Part shown: positions 56,561 to 64,000 of the stretch, piece by piece
How positions within the stretch are numbered: position 1 is the stretch's first letter
How the letters are laid out: the number at the start of each line of letters is the position of its first letter
Origin: Sanderia malayensis
Lineage: Eukaryota; Cnidaria; Scyphozoa; Semaeostomeae; Pelagiidae
Assembly (NCBI GenBank): GCA_013076295.1
Contig: RQOL01000387.1
Location: 1-64,000 of the forward strand
DNA: 64,000 bases
Direction of reading: 5' to 3'
Program-made: the position numbers and the translations under genes
The notes under the pieces: generated by a model
Told to the model about the DNA's origin: nothing
What the model saw: the letters and a program-made list of their open reading frames with translations, nothing else
Database searches by the model: none

Positions 56561-57293
56561 TCTCCAATTTTAAAGATCTTTTTATTTTTTTAGTTTCTTT
56601 TTTAAACAGCTTTTTTCGGACAGTGCTCACATTGTTTGGATTAACTTCAGAAGGTCTCATACCAATAGATCTATGATAGGTATTGTTGTAAGAATCAACA
56701 AAATCTTGTAGATTATCAATATATCTTAACGTATTTTTAGCTGTGAAGTATCTATACATTCTTCCTTTGAGTGTTCTATTGAATCTTTCCACAATTGCTG
56801 CCTTTACATCATTATTTGCAGTGTAAAAATCGATATCGTTTTTCTTCAGCAAAGCTTGAAATTCTTTGTTTAAAAACTCAGTACCTTTATCAGATCGTAC
56901 CTTTTTGGGCTTTCTTTCCAATAAAATTTCTTTAAAAGCATCGACAATTTCTTTTGCTGTTTTTCTTTTCAGAGGCTTTACCCAAGCATACTTGCTAAAA
57001 GTATCAATACAGCATAATAGAAATGTAATGTTGTTGTTTTCTTTTTTCAAATATGCCATATCAACAAGATCGCATTCCCATAAATAATCAATGTTATTAG
57101 TTAGTATCCGCTCACGTTTAAAGTTCTTCCTACTTGGTCTGTGCAATGAATATGCAAGACTAGTTTTACTCCACTCGTTTACATCTTTTCTTGTTAGATT
57201 AGGAATTACTTTTTTAAATTCCCTATATGCTTTATCTAAACCTCCAAGAGAACCCGGAACAGAAGGATCAGAATATAACTTTTCTAGATTCAT
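56553..57293 (-). CDS. Polinton integrase (retroviral-type DDE)
   Basis: 246 codons from MNLEKLYSDPSVPGSLGGL. The rve core is visible: first D in WECDLVDMAYL, FLLCCIDTFSKYAWVKPL, second D in VRSDKGTEFLN and E in AIVERFNRTLKGRM, about 33 residues after the second D. It inserts the element into host DNA with target duplication. The frame closes after LKLEIM, where a -1 change leads into the chromodomain. Its start overlaps the preceding basic ORF stop (ATGA). An almost identical copy lies at 61458-62198. Confidence 0.92.
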   Translation of the reverse strand: MNLEKLYSDPSVPGSLGGLDKAYREFKKVIPNLTRKDVNEWSKTSLAYSLHRPSRKNFKRERILTNNIDYLWECDLVDMAYLKKENNNITFLLCCIDTFSKYAWVKPLKRKTAKEIVDAFKEILLERKPKKVRSDKGTEFLNKEFQALLKKNDIDFYTANNDVKAAIVERFNRTLKGRMYRYFTAKNTLRYIDNLQDFVDSYNNTYHRSIGMRPSEVNPNNVSTVRKKLFKKETKKIKRSLKLEIM

Positions 57294-57499
57294 AACAAAT
57301 CAATTAATATTTCTAACAATTTATCATTTATAGAGTTTTTCTTCCGTCGTCTGTATGTTCTTTTCCTTTTGCCACCTGATAGACGCTTTTTAGGCTTTCT
57401 TCCTTTATTTATGATCTTTTTGGGCTTTTTCTTCGCCGGTTCATCAACAGTTGGAAATGATTCGCTAGGTTGTATGATTATCTTTTCAAAAGAAGTCAT
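57290..57499 (-). CDS. Small basic protein upstream of integrase
   Basis: Starts MTSFEKIIIQPSESFPTVD (57499, overlapping the ATPase stop), then a dense basic stretch (KKKPKKIINKGRKPKKRLSG, KRKRTYRRRKK) and a leucine-rich end. It looks like a nuclear localisation or DNA-binding protein. The stop overlaps the integrase ATG. In the duplicate copy a one-base deletion near 62358 breaks it. Confidence 0.5.
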   Translation of the reverse strand: MTSFEKIIIQPSESFPTVDEPAKKKPKKIINKGRKPKKRLSGGKRKRTYRRRKKNSINDKLLEILIDLL

Positions 57500-58201
57500 T
57501 TTTGCTGTTTTCATAAACATATAGATGGCTATTTATAACCTTTTTTAGACTTGTACACTGCATGGGAGCTTCATGAGGGAAAATATTTGTTCGAAATCTC
57601 ATATCTTCATTCATTGATTGGGTGAAATCACAGAGTAGATATCCATACATTCTTGCTGTTGCATCATTATAAATGTCAAGAAATGTTTTAGGAGATGCAG
57701 GCATAATTTGTCGTGCGAGAAATCTAATTTGACTTCTATCTCTAGGATTTTTGAAAAGAACTTGATATTGAGTATTGAGAGCCAAATTTCTCATTTCCGT
57801 TCCTCTTGGGAAAGGATTTTGCATCATAACAATAACATTAATGTTGAGATGAGATCTTCCTTTTGTGAACAATTTTCCCAAATCTTTGAAGTTTGCAATT
57901 TCATGCATTAGATCATCAACAACAATAGTTAATCTTTTGTCTGACCTCTCGATTTCTTCGTACAAGTTTTCAGGTAATTCAGTAATAAATCTACAATTCC
58001 CAACAAAACTTTTTTTAATACGCTCAAATAGCTCTGGCTGGTTCGTTCCTGAGATCCACATGAGATTGGGATATTGCCTGCCATCATCGATTATATTATT
58101 ATAATTTTTAAATAGATTTTCTACCAAGTAGTTTTGCCGCTTCCGCTTACTCCAGATAAAATCAGAGAAAAAGGTGCTTTAAATCTCAAGTCATAACTCA
58201 T
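57486..58201 (-). pseudogene. Polinton packaging ATPase (FtsK/HerA-type), Walker A frameshift
   Basis: ATG at 58201 (MSYDLRFKAPFSLIL) leads into Walker A (GVSGSGKTT) and then a stop at 58123-58121; the rest of the protein is open in the -1 frame to 57486. That part contains Walker B-like LTIVVDDLMHE, then VIVMMQNPFPRGTEMRN and RSQIRFLARQIMP. This clade packages genomes into capsids in Polintons, virophages and NCLDVs. The identical break occurs in the second copy, so it preceded the duplication or is tolerated. Confidence 0.82.
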
Positions 58202-58313
58202 ATTTATAACAAATTTAGAACGTCTCTTTACAACAATAACTAACCTCTATTTATAACAATTTCTAGAACAAATAACTAACAACTATTTTTAACATAAATA
58301 ATGTTCATAGAAC

Positions 58314-59429
58314 TTAAACAAACGGTGTGACTAAATTGTTTATAATCCTGTTCAATATCTGTAGCAAATATACGGATGTAGAGAGGTTTGTATGTGATAA
58401 TTCATCATACAGATTTCCGACATTGGATTTGATTGTTTGAGTTAGACGTCCATTCTTCAACTCATCAAACATTGATTTTTTGAACGATTCTTTCCCCTCA
58501 GCCAGCATATCGGCGTTGACATAACTGATGTGAAACGATAAAAATCTGAAAGCATTGTAACCATACAATCTTGCTTGTGGTCAGTAGCATCAATTGATGT
58601 AGAGTAAATCTCTGTAGTTGAGCATTTTTCACAGTATTGTTTTGCTTTTTTGAAAATGCGTTTCAAGAGAATTTTAGCATATGCTTCTTGTACTCGTACA
58701 TCAACATCTTCTTCTTCTGGAGTTCAGCATATGCTTTTTGCAGCATTTCATCATCATTTCCTGATGCTGCTTTAAGTATCTTGCTACTGAGGAATCATCA
58801 ACATGTTCTTTCTTTTTTTGAGCTGTGATATTTTCTTTCTTTTTTTTCTTCGCATCAGATTCGGCACTTCCAGAAGATGATGGTATAATCAATGATAGAG
58901 GCCTTTTGCGGGATGACGGTGCTAGCATTTTCAGATCAGCAAGTTTCCATGCAATGCTTCCAACATTTCTTCTTTTAGATTTATTCCAGTTTTAGTTGGT
59001 TTCTCATTCTTCCATCTTCGTATTCCCAGACATAACTTTATGGGAAAATCACCATTTTTCTGCAGATAGATTTCAACCTTATCTTCATGTGCTTCTTCTT
59101 TGCTCAAAACTTCAGTGTATAGGGTTAGAAATTGAGTATACGTTCCCCCATATCGCTTCGTTTCAATGATGATGCCGTTCTTCTCAAACAGACTTGTAAC
59201 ATCTTCTCCTTGAAATTGTAATTTATGATTTATCTCATCGAGATTTATGTTGCTATCAACTATTTCCGAGAGACGAGCCAGTGCTGCATGAGAATAGCCA
59301 TTGATTTACAGCTAGTGCACCTTTAATCATATCTTTCACCACCAGCACCCATTTGTTAGAGGCAGCTTGAACAGCAAATGATGTCTTGATTAGGCCCTCT
59401 TCATTTCTAACTTCGTAAATTCCTGCCAT
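58314..59429 (-). pseudogene. Polinton hypothetical protein (~370 codons), frameshifted
   Basis: ATG 59429 (MAGIYEVRNEEGLIKTSF). A frame change near 59305 is followed by a long consistent frame: LARLSEIVDSNINLDEINHK, LFEKNGIIIETKRYGGTYTQ, CLGIRRWKNEKPTKTGINLK. Then come a lysine-rich linker (SAESDAKKKKKENITAQKKK), a Cys/His-rich segment (MMMKCCKKHMLNS) and a C-terminal part ending RIINNLVTPFV at 58314. There are breaks near 58700 and 58570. The RRW-K and EKNG blocks suggest a PC4-like fold, but that is a guess. It has its own heat-shock-type promoter. A second copy begins at 63.2 kb. Confidence 0.55.
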
Positions 59430-59514
59430 GATTCTTCAGCGATTCTTTAGTGATTTTTTAAGCTCTGCACTCTTCAACAGCTCCGCACGACTGATTTGAT
59501 TTAGCTTCAGACGT

Positions 59515-59765
59515 CTGTTTATATATATAAATCAACCAATCAGATTGCAGAGATTTCTGCTCCTGGAAACGTCTGGAAACTTCTGAAAAATCTCTGTGAT
59601 CTGATTGGCTGATAGCTTCTGGAAACTTCTGGAACTTCTGCTCCTGGAAACTTCTGGAACTTCTGAAAAATCCTGTGATCTGATTCATCGTTCGAATGTT
59701 CTAGAACCTTCTTCGAAGTTTCTAGTTATTATTGAAAGGTGGTGTTAGCATTCGAAGTTCGAATG
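59515..59765 (-). promoter_or_regulatory. Heat-shock-element promoter of the 59.4-kb gene
   Basis: On the - strand, CTGATTGGTTGATTTATATA joins a CCAAT box (59536-59540) to a TATA run (59519-59531), about 90 bp upstream of ATG 59429. The same CCAAT-TATA module precedes the polymerase gene. Upstream, TTC/GAA units alternate at 2-bp spacing at 59617-59634 (four units), with further runs near 59647-59660, 59709-59732 and 59767-59780. Short open frames across it are repeat artefacts. Confidence 0.75.
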
Positions 59766-59767
59766 TT

Positions 59768-60318
59768 CTAGAACTTTCTTTCGAAAGTGTTTGAGGTAAA
59801 TTCTTCTACAATTTCTGCTTGAATTTTAATCATATCACTTAAAAATTTATCCTGATTCCATTCTATTAAATCTCCAGTTAAATAATAATACAGCAACTTC
59901 GCCAACCTTCCATTTCCATCAGGAAAAGGGTGAATCCATAATAACAATGCTGTAAATTCTATTGGATTATAGTAATGCTGCCTCTTTATTAATTGGTTTA
60001 ATAAAATTTCTATCTGATCAGGTTTACAATATTCTATTATCTCTGTTTCACTCATGCGTGCACATCTTACACTATTGCAAATTTACCATGATATTCAGGT
60101 AAAATAAATTCATGTGTTTCTTTTACCATGTCAGTGTCGATTGTAAATCGAGTAATGTAATCTCTACCAAGCACAACCTCTCTTATCGTTCTTAGATACA
60201 CATAAGCATCCTCTAAATTTGTCATATTTATACATTCAACTTCACCTTCTGACTTTAAAATAGAATGCAACATCTTTCTTTCTACTTCATCAACATTAAT
60301 TCTGTATACTCGATTCAT
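59768..60318 (-). pseudogene. Fic-domain protein in the Polinton, one frameshift
   Basis: The start ATG is at 60318 (MNRVYRINVDEVERKMLHS). The N-terminal frame runs to HEFILPEYHGKFAIV, then stops; the frame changes near 60060 and continues 60055-59768 with the active-site loop WIHPFPDGNGRLAK. The Fic signature is H-x-F-x-(D/E)-G-N-G-(R/K)-x2-R; here everything is present except the last arginine, which is lysine. Fic enzymes transfer AMP or related groups to hydroxyl side chains. Possible roles are modifying host chaperones or signalling proteins. Cargo of this kind is not part of the usual Polinton core. Whether the shift is real is unclear. Confidence 0.75.
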
Positions 60319-60429
60319 TATGAATTATTCTCGAGCTCCTATCTCCACGAACTTCCTATTTGAAATGAGCTTTTTGTCTGAGATTTGTTCATCTATTTCT
60401 TTCAATTTTGTTCATTTAAAAATATTAGG

Positions 60430-60733
60430 TTCTTACTCTTGCTATTTTTATAGATCTAGTCCCACTTTGTCTACCTTTCATATGCTTCTTTTGAACTAGC
60501 TTCCTTCGCATCCTCCGCTTTCGGCCGCCTTGCATTTTCCTCATAGCTGTGTCTAAACCATATCCAGCTGCAACGATTGCTCCACCTTTGCAGCTTTCTT
60601 AGCACCTCTCAATGCCATCTTCTTAACAGCTTGTTTACTAACTCGTTTTGCTATCGCTCTTCCACCCTGTCTTACAGCTTGTTTAATAGCTTGCCTAGCT
60701 GCTACACGAGCTATTGCGGAACCCATGTCCATC
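60430..60733 (-). pseudogene. Basic alanine/lysine-rich protein, minor virion candidate
   Basis: Frame with GSAIARVAARQAIKQAVRQG and GRAIAKRVSKQAVKKMALRG. After a one-base shift near 60575 it continues MRKMQGGRKRRMRRKLVQKK and KGRQSGTRSIKIARVRT to a stop near 60435. Amphipathic basic repeats resemble adenovirus pVI/pVII-type core proteins. The start lies exactly at the tandem-duplication junction (GATGGACATGGG), so the natural ATG is probably in GACATGGGTTCC. Confidence 0.5.
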
Positions 60734-61150
60734 AATTAATGATACTGATAACATGTTTTTTAATATGTACCCAAATTCAGGGAAATCCAAGACTCTATCA
60801 TTGAAAAGTCTTTTGAATTCATAATACATCAGAGTATTATCACGGGTTTCGATAATTTCTTTATCAAGACGGATCTTTTCATAGAAAAAACCATCTGTAC
60901 CCCAAGAAATCAATTTTCCATCTTCATCGGTAATAGTCACGTACTCGTTGGAAATTGAAAACCAGTATTGATCATGTAATTATTTTTCTCCTCTATCTGG
61001 CAGCGTCATTTGTAGTAATGCCATTTCCCATTTTCTTTTATTGTTTAATTGAAAAACGTGAGGTAAATCAACTGTGAAATCTACTAGTTTTAATCTATCA
61101 GTAACAAATCCCGAAGGAAAGAAACCAAGTCAAATTCTTCATCAATCATA
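60730..61150 (-). pseudogene. Truncated duplicate of structural gene (N-terminal part)
   Basis: Matches the first ~140 codons of the gene at 55208-56242 (contains ISWGTDGFFYEKIRLDKEII and GYILKNMLSVSLIDG), then runs across the duplication junction into unrelated frame and a stop. Two single-base insertions near 61118 break its start region. Non-functional. Confidence 0.85.
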
Positions 61151-61182
61151 TTGTCTCTAATTGACTTTCAGCTACCCACTCA

Positions 61183-61460
61183 TCAAATTGGGGAGGATAA
61201 CCTCTCCACCTGATTAAATAGAAGTTTTACCTCTTTTTTCTTAGTTTCCAACACTTGCTCAACGACGAAGGTTTTTGGAAGATACACATGTTGTAGCTCC
61301 TCTTTATAGAAGCGATCATCTATCTCTTCATCTTGGAGATCTTCAATTTTATACATTACTGGATACCTTTCTTTAAATACTTTGCTAATCTTGAATATTT
61401 CTTCAGTATAATTTTGTAAATAACCTTTCTTAAACATTCTCTTCTTCAAACTCAGTCTTA
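61183..61460 (-). pseudogene. Duplicate chromodomain part of integrase
   Basis: Same as 56239-56560 up to VEQVLETKKK. A base is then lost in each of two T-runs near 61228-61238, so the chromodomain W-R-G-Y region is out of frame. The duplicate copy is therefore more damaged than the first. Confidence 0.85.
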
Positions 61461-62198
61461 CATAATCTCCAATTTTAAAGATCTTTTTATTTTTTTAGTT
61501 TCTTTTTTAAACAGCTTTTTTCGGACAGTGCTCACATTGTTTGGATTAACTTCAGAAGGTCTCATACCAATAGATCTATGATAGGTATTGTTGTAAGAAT
61601 CAACAAAATCTTGTAGATTATCAATATATCTTAACGTATTTTTGGCTGTGAAGTATCTATACATTCTTCCTTTAAGTGTTCTATTGAATCTTTCCACAAT
61701 TGCTGCCTTTACATCATTATTTGCAGTGTAAAAATCGATATCGTTTTTCTTCAGCAAAGCTTGAAATTCTTTGTTTAAAAACTCAGTACCTTTATCAGAT
61801 CGTACCTTTTTGGGCTTTCTTTCCAATAAAATTTCTTTAAAAGCATCGACAATTTCTTTTGCTGTTTTTCTTTTCAGAGGCTTTACCCAAGCATACTTGC
61901 TAAAAGTATCAATACAGCATAATAGAAATGTAATGTTGTTGTTTTCTTTTTTCAAATATGCCATATCAACAAGATCGCATTCCCATAAATAATCAATGTT
62001 ATTAGTTAGTATCCGCTCACGTTTAAAGTTCTTCCTACTTGGTCTGTGCAATGAATATGCAAGACTAGTTTTACTCCACTCTTTAACATCTTTTCTTGTT
62101 AGATTAGGAATTACTTTTTTAAATTCCCTATATGCTTTATCTAAACCTCCAAGAGAACCCGGAACAGAAGGATCAGAATATAACTTTTCTAGATTCAT
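61458..62198 (-). CDS. Duplicate Polinton integrase core
   Basis: 246 codons, one amino-acid difference from the 56.5-kb copy (VNEWSK versus VKEWSK near residue 40). All three catalytic acidic positions are kept (WECDLVDM, VRSDKGTEF, AIVERFNRT). It ends at the same -1 break before the chromodomain. Confidence 0.9.
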   Translation of the reverse strand: MNLEKLYSDPSVPGSLGGLDKAYREFKKVIPNLTRKDVKEWSKTSLAYSLHRPSRKNFKRERILTNNIDYLWECDLVDMAYLKKENNNITFLLCCIDTFSKYAWVKPLKRKTAKEIVDAFKEILLERKPKKVRSDKGTEFLNKEFQALLKKNDIDFYTANNDVKAAIVERFNRTLKGRMYRYFTAKNTLRYIDNLQDFVDSYNNTYHRSIGMRPSEVNPNNVSTVRKKLFKKETKKIKRSLKLEIM

Positions 62199-62229
62199 AA
62201 CAAATCAATTAATATTTCTAACAATTTAT

Positions 62230-62403
62230 CATTTATAGTGTTTTTCTTCCGTCGTCTGTATGTTCTTTTCCTTTTGCCACCTGATAGACGCTTTTTAGAC
62301 TTTCTTCCTTTATTTATGATCTTTTTGGGCTTTTTCTTCGCCGGTTCATCAACAGTTGAAATGATTCGCTAGGTTGTATGATTATCTTTTCAAAAGAAGT
62401 CAT
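62230..62403 (-). pseudogene. Duplicate small basic ORF, frameshifted
   Basis: Counterpart of 57290-57499. One G is missing near 62358 (CAACAGTTGAAATG against CAACAGTTGGAAATG), which separates the MTSFEK start from the lysine-rich part. Confidence 0.75.
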
Positions 62404-63105
62404 TTTTGCTGTTTTCATAAACATATAGATGGCTATTTATAACCTTTTTTAGACTTGTACACTGCATGGGAGCTTCATGAGGGAAAATATTTGTTCGAAA
62501 TCTCATATCTTCATTCATTGATTGGGTGAAATCACAGAGTAGATATCCATACATTCTTGCTGTTGCATCATTATAAATGTCAAGAAATGTTTTAGGAGAT
62601 GCAGGCATAATTTGTCGTGCGAGAAATCTAATTTGACTTCTATCTCTAGGATTTTTGAAAAGAACTTGATATTGAGTATTGAGAGCCAAATTTCTCATTT
62701 CCGTTCCTCTTGGGAAAGGATTTTGCATCATAACAATAACATTAATGTTGAGATGAGATCTTCCTTTTGTGAACAATTTTCCCAAATCTTTGAAGTTTGC
62801 AATTTCATGCATTAGATCATCAACAACAATAGTTAATCTTTTGTCTGACCTCTCGATTTCTTCGTACAAGTTTTCAGGTAATTCAGTAATAAATCTACAA
62901 TTCCCAACAAAACTTTTTTTAATGCGCTCAAATAGCTCTGGCTGGTTCGTTCCTGAGATCCACATGAGATTGGGATATTGCCTGCCATCATCGATTATAT
63001 TATTATAATTTTTAAATAGATTTTCTACCAAGTAGTTTTGCCGCTTCCGCTTACTCCAGATAAAATCAGAGAAAAAGGTGCTTTAAATCTCAAGTCATAA
63101 CTCAT
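62390..63105 (-). pseudogene. Duplicate packaging ATPase with the same Walker A break
   Basis: Identical to the 57.5-58.2 kb copy except for silent or near-silent changes. GSGKTT is followed by the same stop, and the rest is open in the -1 frame with LTIVVDDLMHE and RSQIRFLARQIMP. Confidence 0.82.
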
Positions 63106-63217
63106 ATTTATAACAAATTTAGAACGTCTCTTTACAACAATAACTAACCTCTATTTATAACAATTTTTAGAACAAATAACTAACAACTATTTTTAACACA
63201 AATAATGTTTATAAAAC

Positions 63218-64000
63218 TTAAACAAATGGTGTGACTAAATTGTTTATAATCCTGTTCAATATCTGTAGCAAATATACGGATGTAGAGAGGTTTGTATGTG
63301 ATAATTCATCATACAGATTTCCGACATTGGATTTGATTGTTTGAGTTAGACGTCCATTCTTCAACTCATCAAACATTGATTTTTTGAACGATTCTTTCCC
63401 CTCAGCCAGCATATCGGCGTTGACATAACTGATGTGAAACGATAAAAATCTGAAAGCATTGTGAACCATACAATCTTGCTTGTGGTCAGTAGCATCAATT
63501 GATGTAGAGTAAATCTTGTAGTTGAGCATTTTTCACAGTATTTTTGCTTTTTTGAAAATGCGTTTCAAGAGAATTTAGCATATGCTTCTTGTACTCGTAC
63601 ATCAGCATCTTCTTCTTGGAGTTCAGCATATGCTTTTTGCAGCATTTCATCATCATTTCCTGATGCTGCTTTAACTGAGGAATCATCAACATGTTCTTTC
63701 TTTTTTGAGCTGTGATATTTTCTTTCTTTTTTTTCTTCGCATCAGATTCGGCACTTCCAGAAGATGATGGTATAATTAATGATAGAGGCCTTTTGCGGGA
63801 TGACGGTGCTAGCATTTTCAGATCAGCAAGCTTTCCATGCAATGCTTCCAACATTTCTTCTTTTAGATTTATTCCAGTTTTAGTTGGTTTCTCATTCTTC
63901 CATCTTCGTATTCCCAGCATAACTTTATGGGAAAATCACCATTTTTCTGCAGATAGATTACAACCTTATCTTCATGTGCTTCTTCTTTGCTCAAAACTTC
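63218..64000 (-). pseudogene. Duplicate of the ~370-codon Polinton hypothetical, partial
   Basis: Corresponds to 58314-59095. Differences include a 2-bp loss near 63515, an extra base near 63462 and a 12-bp loss near 63675. The frame 63920-63495 (LGIRRWKNEKPTKTGINLK onward) is open further than in unit 1. The gene start lies beyond the window. Confidence 0.7.

Larger units (their letters stand above)
60728..64000 (-). repeat. Second copy of a 4.9-kb Polinton tandem duplication
   Basis: From 60728 to the window end the sequence repeats 55826 to about 59095 with ~99% identity (period 4904-4905 bp). The left junction shares only TTGATGGA-type bases with both partners. Unit 1 (55826-60732) includes structural gene N-terminus, chromodomain, integrase, basic ORF, ATPase, hypothetical gene, Fic gene and basic gene; unit 2 starts over and leaves the window in the hypothetical gene. 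Unit 2 has several extra single-base indels. Confidence 0.92.

Noticed and set aside
59458..59688. 76-codon frame rich in FRSSRSFQEQKF
   Set aside because: Translation of the GAA/TTC promoter array; lies between the TATA-proximal region and the Fic gene stop.
1..64000. tRNA or rRNA genes
   Set aside because: I saw no convincing cloverleaf with B-box or ribosomal core sequence by eye; a tRNAscan or Infernal run would settle this.

Overview
The window is AT-rich animal DNA from a nuclear genome: GT-AG introns, small exons, microsatellites and many eukaryotic transposon families, with no bacterial gene structure. The mix of Penelope, CR1/L2 and RTE retroelements with pogo/Tigger, Kolobok-like and Harbinger-like DNA elements, mobile CXC-domain genes and a Maverick/Polinton fits an aquatic invertebrate, perhaps a sponge or cnidarian. 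I cannot name the species. Many frames break at single-base indels, so either decay is widespread or the assembly carries homopolymer errors.

1-9.2 kb is repeat-dominated. It holds copies of a dispersed GC-ended repeat (called R1 here), a 1.6-kb array of 14-bp units with higher-order order, a tetranucleotide array, a TTAA-flanked Kolobok-like element and a Penelope RT fragment. 9.2-18 kb is mostly intron-like with exon candidates. The clearest is a + strand gene (12.1-13.3 kb) with a zinc-finger-like exon followed by three tandem phase-symmetric exons coding a short acidic peptide. 18-28 kb contains inverted repeat copies and a CR1/L2 retroelement split by a Harbinger-type MITE whose removal restores the frame. 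28-42 kb contains three fragments of a mobile gene family with a tesmin/TSO1-like CXC domain, one of them inside a TIR element with satellite arms. It also contains a complete-ended Tigger/pogo element carrying a HIRAN-domain gene, and a spliced host-like gene (37.6-39.7 kb). 42.35-44.43 kb is a large foldback element.

46-64 kb is a Maverick/Polinton (adintovirus-like) element. A broken protein-primed DNA polymerase B gene lies on the + strand (47.7-51.5 kb). A long - strand block reads, from right to left: basic protein, Fic-domain protein, hypothetical protein, packaging ATPase, small basic protein, integrase with chromodomain, two candidate structural proteins, a pX-like basic protein, a 35-codon basic ORF, major capsid protein and adenovirus-type protease. 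Neighbouring frames in this block overlap by ATGA, TAATG or 8 nt. A 4.9-kb segment (ATPase-integrase-Fic) is tandemly duplicated and the second copy runs off the window. Polymerase, capsid, protease, integrase and ATPase genes all carry frameshifts or stops, so this copy looks inactive as assembled.

The most interesting signal is in the Polinton promoters. The divergent promoter between the polymerase gene and the - strand zinc-ribbon gene, and the promoter of the 59.4-kb gene, are packed with alternating GAA/TTC units at 2-bp spacing (heat-shock-element syntax), then a CCAAT box and a TATA box. This suggests element transcription tied to the host heat-shock response.
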